In this document: positions 1 to 6,724 of the stretch, one piece after another
Position numbering within the stretch: position 1 is the first letter of the stretch
How the letters are laid out: every line of letters starts with the position of its first letter
Translations under genes and position numbers: made by a program
Assembly (NCBI GenBank): GCA_027343785.1
Contig: DAHWKF010000122.1
Span: 1-8,562, forward strand
Direction: 5' to 3'
Source of the DNA: Leptospirillum sp.
GTDB taxonomy: Bacteria; Nitrospirota; Leptospirillia; Leptospirillales; Leptospirillaceae
Length of the DNA stretch: 8,562 nt
The notes under the pieces: generated by a model
The model's input: the letters and a program-made list of their open reading frames with translations, nothing else
Database searches by the model: none
What the model was told of the DNA's origin: nothing

Positions 1-65
1 AGATGAGGGTTCTGAACAACATAAGGTATTTTTCTTGGTTTGGTAAAGACATTTTTGATAAGGAG

Positions 66-140
<75 letters not shown>

Positions 141-154
141 CCTTTAGTGGACTG

Positions 155-200
155 AAAAAATGCTACCACAGACACCCTGGTCTGGACAAGGAAGCATTTT
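155..200 (-). terminator. Rho-independent terminator of the thiS-like gene
   Basis: On the - strand, AAAATGCT (200-193) pairs perfectly with AGCATTTT (164-157). Two further C-G pairs follow a T-T mismatch, and an inner stem CAGAC/GTCTG closes on a six-base loop. The stem runs directly into six T residues (160-155). The hairpin begins at the stop codon of the thiS-like gene (199-201), so it should end that transcript before tRNA-Gly. The + strand reading ends in only four T residues, so it probably works mainly in the - direction. Confidence 0.85.
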
Positions 201-435
201 ACTCTGCACAGCATTTCATTGACTGTCCGCCACCCCCTCCGACAAACCCTATAAACTCCAGCTGATCTCCGTCGGCCAATTTTTTTTCCGACCAGATGTC
301 GCGTGGAAGAATTTCAAGGTTGAGCTCTGCCACCAGATGCTTTCCGGAGATCCCCAGGTATTCGAATGCGCTCTGGACCGTTGAGGAAGCAGGCAATTCC
401 TGTTTTTCTCCGTTCACAAACACGATCACGGCCAA
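199..435 (-). CDS. thiS: ThiS-like sulfur-carrier protein with a C-terminal tail past Gly-Gly
   Basis: This 78-residue protein has the compact beta-grasp (ubiquitin-like) pattern of ThiS: MAVIVFVNGEKQEL at the N-terminus, the middle AELNLEILPRDIW, and the end DGDQLEFIGFVGGG. ThiS carries sulfur as a C-terminal thiocarboxylate after ThiF adenylates the terminal glycine, and gives it to ThiG for the thiazole of thiamine. The start is TTG at 435, chosen because AAGGAGG (446-440) lies four bases upstream and MAVIVFVNGE is a normal ThiS opening. The odd part is the end. Instead of stopping at Gly-Gly, the protein has five glycines (66-70) and then QSMKCCAE. Such a tail would have to be removed before activation, as in QbsE- or HcyS-type carriers, which are trimmed by JAMM proteases. 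No thiG, thiF or protease gene is adjacent. The family call is firm; assignment to thiamine rather than another thiocarboxylate pathway is not. Confidence 0.85.
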   Translation of the reverse strand: MAVIVFVNGEKQELPASSTVQSAFEYLGISGKHLVAELNLEILPRDIWSEKKLADGDQLEFIGFVGGGGGQSMKCCAE

Positions 436-439
436 AATT

Positions 440-446
440 CCTCCTT
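440..446 (-). promoter_or_regulatory. Ribosome binding site fixing the TTG start of the thiS-like gene
   Basis: On the - strand AAGGAGG is followed by AATT and then TTG. This near-perfect Shine-Dalgarno supports the TTG start at 435. Confidence 0.8.
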
Positions 447-479
447 ATTTTTCTGGATTAAAGATTTTGAGCCCCGGCA

Positions 480-510
480 TTGATCCGCAACCAAAAATTT
501 CGGGTATAAT
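480..510 (+). promoter_or_regulatory. Candidate sigma-70 promoter for the gsp operon
   Basis: A perfect -10 box TATAAT lies at 505-510, with a partial -35 box TTGATC at 480-485 (four of six consensus bases). The spacer is 19 bases, longer than the ideal 17, so the -35 call is uncertain. Transcription would start near 517, giving a leader of about 70 bases before gspC. This is the only convincing -10 box in the divergent gap. No equally good promoter for the thiS-like gene was found on the other strand. Confidence 0.5.
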
Positions 511-532
511 GAGCCAGACGCTGAAACCCGTA

Positions 533-553
533 GGGAACACGGATGACGTTCCC
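533..553 (+). promoter_or_regulatory. Hairpin in the presumed gspC 5' leader
   Basis: GGGAAC (533-538) pairs perfectly with GTTCCC (548-553) around a nine-base loop. CC (528-529) and GG (554-555) could extend the stem across a three-base bulge. No T-tract follows on either strand, so it is not a terminator. It could be an mRNA structure or a short inverted repeat bound by a regulator. No known riboswitch class was recognised. Confidence 0.3.
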
Positions 554-585
554 GGAACCTCTCTCAAGTGGAATCCTGACCGATC

Positions 586-1554
586 ATGATTGCTAGCCCG
601 CTTGCCCGTTCCTTTTATCTGGCTCATTGGGTCCTGGTGACAGGTATCGCCTACGTCGCCGCAGACATGACGGATGAAGCCATCAGAACGCGGCTTGAAA
701 ACATCACCCCTCCACTGCATGCGGGTGTCAGCCTGATCCCCAAAAATCACGCACTCCCGACGGAAGATGACCTTCGGCTGATCGTCTCCAGAAACCCCTT
801 CAGCCCCCGGGCGCGAGGGTCGAAATACCTGCCGGGAAGTTTCGACCTTTCCGATGATGCTCCGGCCGGAAACGGAGCTTCCGGAAAAGACGAGGTGGTC
901 GCGGTCGGGAACTGGATGAACCACCGGAACCTTCCTGTCCTCAAGTCTTCCGTTCTGAAATTGCGCCTCGTCGGCACCCTGATGGCCCCCGGAACCGAGG
1001 GGGGAGCCGTCATCCAGAATATTGGGAAAGAAGACCAGAAATTTTATCATATCAACCAGGAAGTCGTCCCCGGAAAAGTTGCCCTGATGGCGGTCAGGAA
1101 GGATTACGTCATCCTGCGTGTCGGCACCCGGTTCGGTATCCTGAAAGCCCGATACAACAGTCTGGACGACGCAGGGCAGGCCCTGGCCGACAACAGCCCC
1201 GGTTCTTCCCTCCACGGAATCCGAAAACTGGATGACCATCACTGGCTGATCGAATCCCGGGCCATCCACTTCGCCATCAAAAACATGAACTCCCTGATGA
1301 TGCAGGCGCGGGCGGTGCCCAACATGAACTCCGGCCATATGGACGGATTCCGCCTGGTCGCTATCCAGCCAGGTTCTCTCTACCAGGAGGTCGGGCTGGC
1401 TCCCGGAGACGTCATCCGTTCCATCAACGGCATGTCCATGAGCGATCCCCAGAATTTCGTCAAGGCGCTGACCACACTGGGCTCTGTCAGCCAGGTTCAG
1501 CTCAACCTGGTGAGAAACGGCATCCCTCAAACATTTGAATACCAGATTCAATAG
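586..1554 (+). CDS. gspC: Type II secretion system protein GspC (PDZ type)
   Basis: GspC is a bitopic inner-membrane protein that links the platform to the periplasmic N-domains of the secretin. The 322 residues show the family layout: a short cytoplasmic start, one membrane segment at about 10-27, the RNPF motif at 69-72 that opens the periplasmic part, a homology-region (HR) domain at about 115-190 (LKLRLVGTLMAPG, then VVPGKVALMAVRKDYVILRV), and a C-terminal PDZ domain at about 250-322 with GFRLVAIQPGSLYQEVGL and PGDVIRSINGM. The length is normal for a PDZ-bearing GspC. ATG 586 is the first possible start, because an in-frame TGA lies at 577-579; no strong Shine-Dalgarno is visible. It is the first gene of the operon and is followed 15 bases later by gspD, its binding partner. 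A Pro/Gly-rich, low-complexity linker lies at about 75-105. Confidence 0.92.
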   Translation: MIASPLARSFYLAHWVLVTGIAYVAADMTDEAIRTRLENITPPLHAGVSLIPKNHALPTEDDLRLIVSRNPFSPRARGSKYLPGSFDLSDDAPAGNGASGKDEVVAVGNWMNHRNLPVLKSSVLKLRLVGTLMAPGTEGGAVIQNIGKEDQKFYHINQEVVPGKVALMAVRKDYVILRVGTRFGILKARYNSLDDAGQALADNSPGSSLHGIRKLDDHHWLIESRAIHFAIKNMNSLMMQARAVPNMNSGHMDGFRLVAIQPGSLYQEVGLAPGDVIRSINGMSMSDPQNFVKALTTLGSVSQVQLNLVRNGIPQTFEYQIQ

Positions 1555-1569
1555 GAAAAGACAGCCATT

Positions 1570-3228
1570 ATGCCGACACATCCACCCCCTCAATCCGTCC
1601 GGGCAATAGTTTCCAGAACCGGACTCGTTCTCGCCGGAATGATGATGATTCTGATTCCCGGCGTACCCTCGGCGGATTCGGCTCCCGCACCATCCGGGCA
1701 GACGCCCGTGCCGACGCTTCTGCCCGCACCGCTGACCCCCCAGACGGTTTCCCTGAATTTCCGGAATGTCGACATATCGGTCATGGTCAAGTTCATGAGC
1801 GACCTGCTGGAAAAAAACATCGTCATGGACGAAAGGGTCAAGGGGAAAGTGACCATTCTTTCGCCCCAGGCCGTGACCATTCCGGAAGCGTTCCGGATTT
1901 TTGTCCAGGCGCTCCGGATGAAAGGATTCGAGACGGTCGAAAAAAAAGGCATGATTTTTCTCGTACCGGCAAGCCAGGCACCCATGACCCGGCAGCTTTT
2001 CCTTTACACACTGGAAAATACCAGCGCCAAATCCGTTGCCAAAACCATCAACAGCATTCTTTCCAAAGGGTTTACCCCGACACCGGTCGGCTCGATCCGT
2101 CAGGGCGGTCTTGAGGGCCCGGTCCAGATCGTCCCGGATACGTCATCGAACAGTCTGCTGGTCTCTGCCACCCCGGACGACTACGCCATCATCAAATCCC
2201 TGCTCAGGAGCCTCGACCGTCAGCCGGGAGAGGTTTATGTGAAGGCGTCCCTGATCGAGATCTCGACGGACAAGCTGGAGAACATCCAGGTCAACCTTCT
2301 GGGCGCGGTTTCGACAGGTTCCAACGGGTCAGGGGTTATTGGCGGGACCAATTACGGAATGGTGGGGGATGTGGTCAATGGAGCGACCGGAGCCAATGCG
2401 ACAACCTCCACAACAGGAGCTCCCATCGCCACGGGGGCGGCCGGTGCGGCCCAGTCCCTGAGCGGACTGACCGGTTTGATCGCCGGTGTCCTGACAGGCG
2501 GCTCATTTACCTATGGTGGCGTCAACTATCCCAGCATCGGAACACTTCTGAACGCACTGCAGACGGATTCGGACGTCAAAACCCTTTCCACTCCGGAGAT
2601 CCTAGCCACGGATGCCCAGAAAGCCAAGATCACCATCGGGGAAGATGTTCCCTTTATCACCGGACAGAGCCAGACAGTGGGCGGAAACGTCATGACGATG
2701 ATCCAGCGGGAAAATGTCGGAATCACCCTTGAGATCACCCCCCATATCATGGCACATAAACGCGTCCGGCTCGACATCAAGCAGGAGATTTCGGCCCTGA
2801 CCAACGCGTCGGAACTGATCGGGACGATCGCTGTCGGTCCCACCACCACGAAGCGTTCAACCAAGACGATCCTCACGGTGGGTTCCGGCCAGACGGTCGT
2901 CATCGGGGGTCTGATCAGCTCGACGAAGTCGCTGAACAAGTCCACGATCCCCTGGCTCGGAGATATCCCCATTGTCGGCTATCTCTTTTCCAACACAACG
3001 AATGAGAAAAAACGGGATGATCTCCTGATCTTTCTGACCCCCTATATCATCAGGGACGCGTATTCCTTTGCCGAAGTCAAGCATGGGGCGCCGGCCGAAC
3101 TGAAGGAAGCGGCAAGAAAAGCCGGTCTGATCCAGACCCTGATCCTGCCTAAAAAATCGTCTTCCCGGGCGGCCGGTTTCTACCTGGGAACGGTCAACCT
3201 CCCGGGAGACCCCGGTTCTCCGGAGTAG
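1570..3228 (+). CDS. gspD: Type II secretion system secretin GspD, short form
   Basis: GspD forms the multimeric outer-membrane channel through which folded proteins leave. A signal peptide is visible: R10 and R16, a hydrophobic run at 18-31, and probable cleavage near residues 34-40. An N0 domain follows at about 58-133 (VSLNFRNVDISVMVKFM), then one KH-like secretin N-domain at about 141-216 (RQLFLYTLENTSAKSVAKTI, then VPDTSSNSLLVSATPDDY). The secretin core starts near 222 (VYVKASLIEI). It has a Gly/Ser/Thr/Ala-rich insert at about 247-315, VKTLSTPEILATDAQKAKI, and the late motifs VIGGLI and STIPWLGDIPIVGYLF, ending in LLIFLTPYIIRD. At 552 residues it is roughly 100-150 shorter than most GspD proteins, which have N0-N1-N2-N3. 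The residue count leaves room for only one N-domain after N0. The C-terminal 50 residues may bind a pilotin. The stop is 3 bases before gspE. Confidence 0.93.
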   Translation: MPTHPPPQSVRAIVSRTGLVLAGMMMILIPGVPSADSAPAPSGQTPVPTLLPAPLTPQTVSLNFRNVDISVMVKFMSDLLEKNIVMDERVKGKVTILSPQAVTIPEAFRIFVQALRMKGFETVEKKGMIFLVPASQAPMTRQLFLYTLENTSAKSVAKTINSILSKGFTPTPVGSIRQGGLEGPVQIVPDTSSNSLLVSATPDDYAIIKSLLRSLDRQPGEVYVKASLIEISTDKLENIQVNLLGAVSTGSNGSGVIGGTNYGMVGDVVNGATGANATTSTTGAPIATGAAGAAQSLSGLTGLIAGVLTGGSFTYGGVNYPSIGTLLNALQTDSDVKTLSTPEILATDAQKAKITIGEDVPFITGQSQTVGGNVMTMIQRENVGITLEITPHIMAHKRVRLDIKQEISALTNASELIGTIAVGPTTTKRSTKTILTVGSGQTVVIGGLISSTKSLNKSTIPWLGDIPIVGYLFSNTTNEKKRDDLLIFLTPYIIRDAYSFAEVKHGAPAELKEAARKAGLIQTLILPKKSSSRAAGFYLGTVNLPGDPGSPE

Positions 3229-3231
3229 CCG

Positions 3232-4959
3232 ATGGACATTTCCCGGGAAATTGCCCGCGCGATCGGACATGTCTCATCCATCGACGAGGGAACGGCCGAT
3301 ATTTCCCTGGAAAAGCTCAAGGACCAGAATCCTGAAACCCTCTGGAAGAACTGGGCCCAAAACCGGGGAATCCCGTTTCTGACGGAATACTCCCTCGAAC
3401 GGGTTTCGGCGGATTTGATCCGTTCCACCCCCATCGGTTTCGCAAAATCGCATCTCCTCCTTCCGGTTCTTATTGAGTCTCCTCCCACAGGTTCAGAGCC
3501 CCGGATCATCGTCCTGGTGGGGCACCCGAAAGGAATGTGGGCGATCACCCCTCTTTCTGCCCTCCTCTCGGACGCCGGATACCTCCCCCGTCCCTCCCCC
3601 GACCTGCTGGATATCCATATGATGCCGGCCACAACCCTCCTGAACTTTATCAACACCGTCTACGAGCACTACAGCCAGCATCAGACGACAGACGTCCTGT
3701 CCCGCATGGACTCTTCGAACGAAGAAGCAGTGGACCTCCTCTCCCTCCAGGAGTCCGTTGACCTTTTGGACGCCAGGGATGAAGCTCCCATGATCCGGCT
3801 GGCAAACTCCCTCCTGGCCCAGGCCATTCGTCAAAAAGCGTCCGATATCCATATCGAACCTTTTGAAAAGGAACTCCTTGTCCGTTACCGGGTCGACGGC
3901 GTCCTGTTCAACGTCCTTTCCATACCGTCGCGTCTTCAGGCGGGACTCGTTTCCCGTTTCAAGCTGATGGCCAACCTGAACATCGCGGAAAAAAGGCTTC
4001 CCCAGGACGGTCGCATCCGGATTCGGACCGCTGGGCGGGACGTGGATATCCGGGTGTCCACAATTCCCATCCGGCACGGGGAGCGGGTCGTTCTGCGTAT
4101 TCTGGAACAGGGGACCCTTCTGCTTCCCCTGTCCTCCATCGGATTCGACCGGCAGGATCTGGACACGCTCACCAGCCTGATCCAGCTGACAAACGGGATC
4201 ATTCTCGTGACCGGGCCGACCGGAGCGGGCAAGACGACGACCCTCTACGCCATTCTCAATACGATCAACAGCCCCGACAAGAACATCATCACCATCGAGG
4301 ATCCGGTCGAATACCAGCTCAAGGGAATCGGACAGATCCAGGTCAACCCCCGCATCGAACTGACATTCGCCTCCGGACTCCGATCCATCCTTCGACAGGA
4401 TCCCGATGTCATTCTCATTGGGGAAATCCGGGATCTGGAAACGGCCGAGATTGCGATCCAGGCCTCCCTGACCGGCCATCTCGTCTTTTCGACCCTTCAC
4501 ACGAACGATGCTCCTTCGGCCATTACGCGCCTTGTCGACATGGGGGTGGAACCGTTTCTTATTTCCACCAGTCTGAAAGCCATTCTGGCTCAACGGCTGG
4601 TCCGGAAGATCTGCCCGGAATGCCGGGAGCCCTATGTTCCGGACAGGAATGAAATGGGCCGTCTCGGGATGACGCAGGAAGAACTGGAGTACGGGACGCT
4701 CTTTCGGGGAAAAGGTTGCGGCGCCTGCCTGAACACCGGGTACAAGGGTAGACAGGGCATCTATGAACTTCTCGTGGTGGACGAAACGATCGGCCAGATG
4801 ATCGATAGCCGGGCGCAGGTTTCGGAGATTCGCCAGAAGGCCCGGAACCGCGGGATGTTTACGCTGCTTGAAGACGGGAAACGCAAGGTTCTGGCAGGGA
4901 TCACCACATCGGAAGAGGTCCTGCGGGTCGCCCTGTCTGAAATCACGGTCGAAAACTAG
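3232..4959 (+). CDS. gspE: Type II secretion system ATPase GspE
   Basis: GspE is the cytoplasmic hexameric ATPase that powers pseudopilus assembly, bound to GspL and GspF. All hallmarks are present in 575 residues. The N-terminal domain spans about 30-170 and resembles the MshEN/T2SE-N fold. The N2 region DIHIEPFEKELLVRYRVDG follows. Walker A is GPTGAGKT (328-335, catalytic-site K334). The Asp box is TIEDPVEY (354-361), Walker B is DPDVILIGEIRD (390-401), and the His box is STLHTND with H423. The zinc-binding tetracysteine pairs are CPEC (461-464) and CGAC (496-499). The tetracysteine motif and the neighbouring gspC/gspG favour GspE over a PilB pilus ATPase. ATG 3232 has GGAG (3222-3225) six bases upstream, inside the end of gspD, so translation is probably coupled. 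Confidence 0.97.
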   Translation: MDISREIARAIGHVSSIDEGTADISLEKLKDQNPETLWKNWAQNRGIPFLTEYSLERVSADLIRSTPIGFAKSHLLLPVLIESPPTGSEPRIIVLVGHPKGMWAITPLSALLSDAGYLPRPSPDLLDIHMMPATTLLNFINTVYEHYSQHQTTDVLSRMDSSNEEAVDLLSLQESVDLLDARDEAPMIRLANSLLAQAIRQKASDIHIEPFEKELLVRYRVDGVLFNVLSIPSRLQAGLVSRFKLMANLNIAEKRLPQDGRIRIRTAGRDVDIRVSTIPIRHGERVVLRILEQGTLLLPLSSIGFDRQDLDTLTSLIQLTNGIILVTGPTGAGKTTTLYAILNTINSPDKNIITIEDPVEYQLKGIGQIQVNPRIELTFASGLRSILRQDPDVILIGEIRDLETAEIAIQASLTGHLVFSTLHTNDAPSAITRLVDMGVEPFLISTSLKAILAQRLVRKICPECREPYVPDRNEMGRLGMTQEELEYGTLFRGKGCGACLNTGYKGRQGIYELLVVDETIGQMIDSRAQVSEIRQKARNRGMFTLLEDGKRKVLAGITTSEEVLRVALSEITVEN

Positions 4960-4971
4960 AAAGGCCAAACC

Positions 4972-6174
4972 GTGCCTGTTTATTCGTACCAGGGCGTCCA
5001 GGAAAACGGCTCCCGCATTACCGGGCTGGTTGACGCCGACAGTCCGCGAACCGCACGGCAGAAACTGAAAACCCAGGGCATCCTTCCGCTGACCCTGACC
5101 CCCCGGGAGGACACGCCGGCTGCTCTTCGGACCGGAGGAGGCCGACGGGCCAAATCCAAGGACATTGCCCTGTTTACCCGGCAGATGGCGATCCTGATCG
5201 GATCCGGAATTCCCGTCGTGGAAGCACTGGGAGCCATACTGGACCAGGGACTTCCCGATCCGATGGGCAGCATGATCGCCGCCGTCCGGGAAGACGTCAA
5301 GGAAGGCCAGCCCCTGAACCGGGCCCTGTCCATCCACCCCCGGATATTCTCCGACCTGTACGTCAACATGATCCGCGCGGGAGAAGAGTCGGGTACGCTC
5401 GACGTGATGCTGGACCGTCTGTCCGACTTTCTGGAAAAACAGGTCGAAACCCGCAGGAAGGTCGTTGGAAGTCTGTTTTATCCCCTGATCCTGATGATGG
5501 TCGGCATTTTGATGGTGATCTTTCTGCTCGCCGTCGTCATGCCCCGGATCACCTCCATTTTCAAGGGACTCAATGCGACACTTCCCCTACCGACCATCCT
5601 CCTGATGGGGATGTCCGACTGGATCCGACACGAAGCCGTATGGATCCTTCTCGTCCTGGTGATTGCATCCTTTTTTATGGCCCGGATCATTGCCAGGAAT
5701 CGCCAGAAAATCGACCTGTTGCTCCTCAGGATTCCCCGGGTGGGAACCCTGATCGCCCAGGATCAGGTCGCCCGCTTCGGCCGAACCCTCTCCGTCCTTT
5801 TGAAAGGCGGCGTTCCCCTCCAGAGGGCTCTGGAAATCGGAACCTCCGTCCTGACCAACCAGGCCCTCAGAAGCGCGGCCGTCCAGGCGCGGGAAGATGT
5901 CCGGAACGGCGAATCCCTCGGATCGGCCCTCAAGCGCTCCCCCTATGTTCCCAAAATGGCCATCCACATGATCCAGACAGGGGAACGTTCCGGAAAACTC
6001 GAGGAGCTTCTCCTCAAGATGGCGGAGGGTTACGAGTCGGAGGTTTCCCAGACGGTGTCAACGCTGACTTCAATCATCGAACCGGTTATGATACTATTCA
6101 TTGGTGCTATTGTTCTTTTTATGGTTTTGGCCGTACTCCTTCCCATCTTTGAAATGAGCCAGGCAGTTGAATGA
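4972..6174 (+). CDS. gspF: Type II secretion inner-membrane platform protein GspF
   Basis: GspF is the polytopic core of the inner-membrane platform. It is thought to couple GspE motion to pseudopilin insertion. The 400 residues start with the typical MPVYSYQGV. They contain two T2SSF repeats: the first has FTRQMAILIGSGIPVVEAL (68-86), the second FGRTLSVLLKGGVPLQRALE (269-288), and each carries the matching MIRAGEESGTLD (133-144) or MIQTGERSGKLE (333-344) motif. Membrane segments are at about 168-190, 221-240 and 370-392. The start is GTG at 4972, chosen because MPVYSYQG is the expected family N-terminus and AAGG (4961-4964) sits seven bases upstream. The length is normal. PilC of type IV pili has the same fold; the gsp context decides the name. 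Confidence 0.95.
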   Translation: MPVYSYQGVQENGSRITGLVDADSPRTARQKLKTQGILPLTLTPREDTPAALRTGGGRRAKSKDIALFTRQMAILIGSGIPVVEALGAILDQGLPDPMGSMIAAVREDVKEGQPLNRALSIHPRIFSDLYVNMIRAGEESGTLDVMLDRLSDFLEKQVETRRKVVGSLFYPLILMMVGILMVIFLLAVVMPRITSIFKGLNATLPLPTILLMGMSDWIRHEAVWILLVLVIASFFMARIIARNRQKIDLLLLRIPRVGTLIAQDQVARFGRTLSVLLKGGVPLQRALEIGTSVLTNQALRSAAVQAREDVRNGESLGSALKRSPYVPKMAIHMIQTGERSGKLEELLLKMAEGYESEVSQTVSTLTSIIEPVMILFIGAIVLFMVLAVLLPIFEMSQAVE

Positions 6175-6200
6175 TCTCCTTGCTCCAGCCACTATCCCCC

Positions 6201-6205
6201 GGAGG
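6201..6205 (+). promoter_or_regulatory. Ribosome binding site that decides the gspG start
   Basis: GGAGG lies six bases before an in-frame TTG at 6212-6214. No comparable Shine-Dalgarno precedes the more upstream in-frame TTG at 6167, which overlaps the end of gspF. Confidence 0.75.
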
Positions 6206-6211
6206 AACGCC

Positions 6212-6688
6212 TTGACCCCAGACGGCCCGACCCGACGACAGACGAAGTTCCCCTTCCTTCCGTCCGGAGACGGAGGATTTACACTCATCGAAATCATGGT
6301 GGTGATCTTTATCATCGCCCTTCTGGCCGCCCTGGTCGTGCCCAAGATCATTGGCCGGACGGAGGAAGCAAAGCGGGTGTCCGCCAAAGCCCAGATTCGG
6401 GAAATCGAAAACGCCCTGAACCTCTACCATCTTGATAACGGCAATTATCCGACGACAGAACAGACCCTCGACGCCCTGATCAAAAAACCGACGACGCCGC
6501 CCATTCCGAACAACTACAAGGACGGCGGCTATATCTCCAAAATCCCCAAGGATCCCTGGGGACATCCCTACATTTACCTCTCCCCGGGAAATCACGGGGA
6601 GTTTGACATCATCTCCTACGGAGCGGACGGGGTCCGAGGAGGGACGGGCAACAATGCCGACATTGATTCCTGGGCCATGGACAAGTGA
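6212..6688 (+). CDS. gspG: Major pseudopilin GspG
   Basis: GspG is the main subunit of the periplasmic pseudopilus that pushes substrates through the secretin. Starting at TTG 6212, the product has 158 residues. A 22-residue leader with basic residues ends in Gly22, followed by the class III prepilin site GG|FTLIEIMVV; Glu27 is the conserved Glu5 of the mature protein. The hydrophobic helix spans about 23-44. The C-terminal part has DPWG (Asp114) and the GADG...DIDSW block (Asp139, Asp150, Asp152), which matches the calcium-binding loop known in GspG. The reading frame extends up to another TTG at 6167, but the GGAGG at 6201-6205 favours 6212. The leader is longer than the common 6-10 residues even with this start. 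A prepilin peptidase (GspO/PilD) is needed but is not in the window. Confidence 0.94.
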   Translation: MTPDGPTRRQTKFPFLPSGDGGFTLIEIMVVIFIIALLAALVVPKIIGRTEEAKRVSAKAQIREIENALNLYHLDNGNYPTTEQTLDALIKKPTTPPIPNNYKDGGYISKIPKDPWGHPYIYLSPGNHGEFDIISYGADGVRGGTGNNADIDSWAMDK

Positions 6689-6724
6689 GGCTCCCATCAA
6701 CCTTTATCTGAAGGCCGGTCATCC

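Noticed and set aside
1..65. Integration (att) site or terminator at the 3' side of tRNA-Gly
   Set aside because: tRNA 3' ends are common integration sites, but no repeat of the tRNA end, integrase or hairpin with T-tract can be seen in these 65 bases.
199..245. Frameshift in the G-run of the thiS-like gene explaining the tail
   Set aside because: Shifting frame in the G-run gives VADSQ then a stop, which also does not end at Gly-Gly. The observed frame stops exactly where the terminator begins, so the given reading is simpler.
533..553. Hairpin GGGAAC/GTTCCC as a terminator between the divergent genes
   Set aside because: No T-tract follows on either strand, and both flanking genes start, rather than end, here.
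436..585. Possible TPP (THI-box) riboswitch upstream of the thiS-like gene on the - strand
   Set aside because: A short GATCAATGCCGG-like stretch recalls part of the THI box, but the CTGAGA element and the rest of the conserved core are missing. The resemblance is too short to call.
3493..5337. Long open frame on the - strand opposite gspE and gspF (also others, e.g. 445-1593 opposite gspC)
   Set aside because: These are antisense shadows of GC-rich coding sequence. The products are low-complexity with no recognisable domain, while the + strand genes carry complete family motifs.
3232..6688. Type IV pilus genes (pilB, pilC, pilin) instead of T2SS
   Set aside because: The ATPase and platform protein would fit either system, but a PDZ-bearing GspC, a GspG with its calcium-binding loop, and the following gspN/gspL-like genes point to a T2SS.
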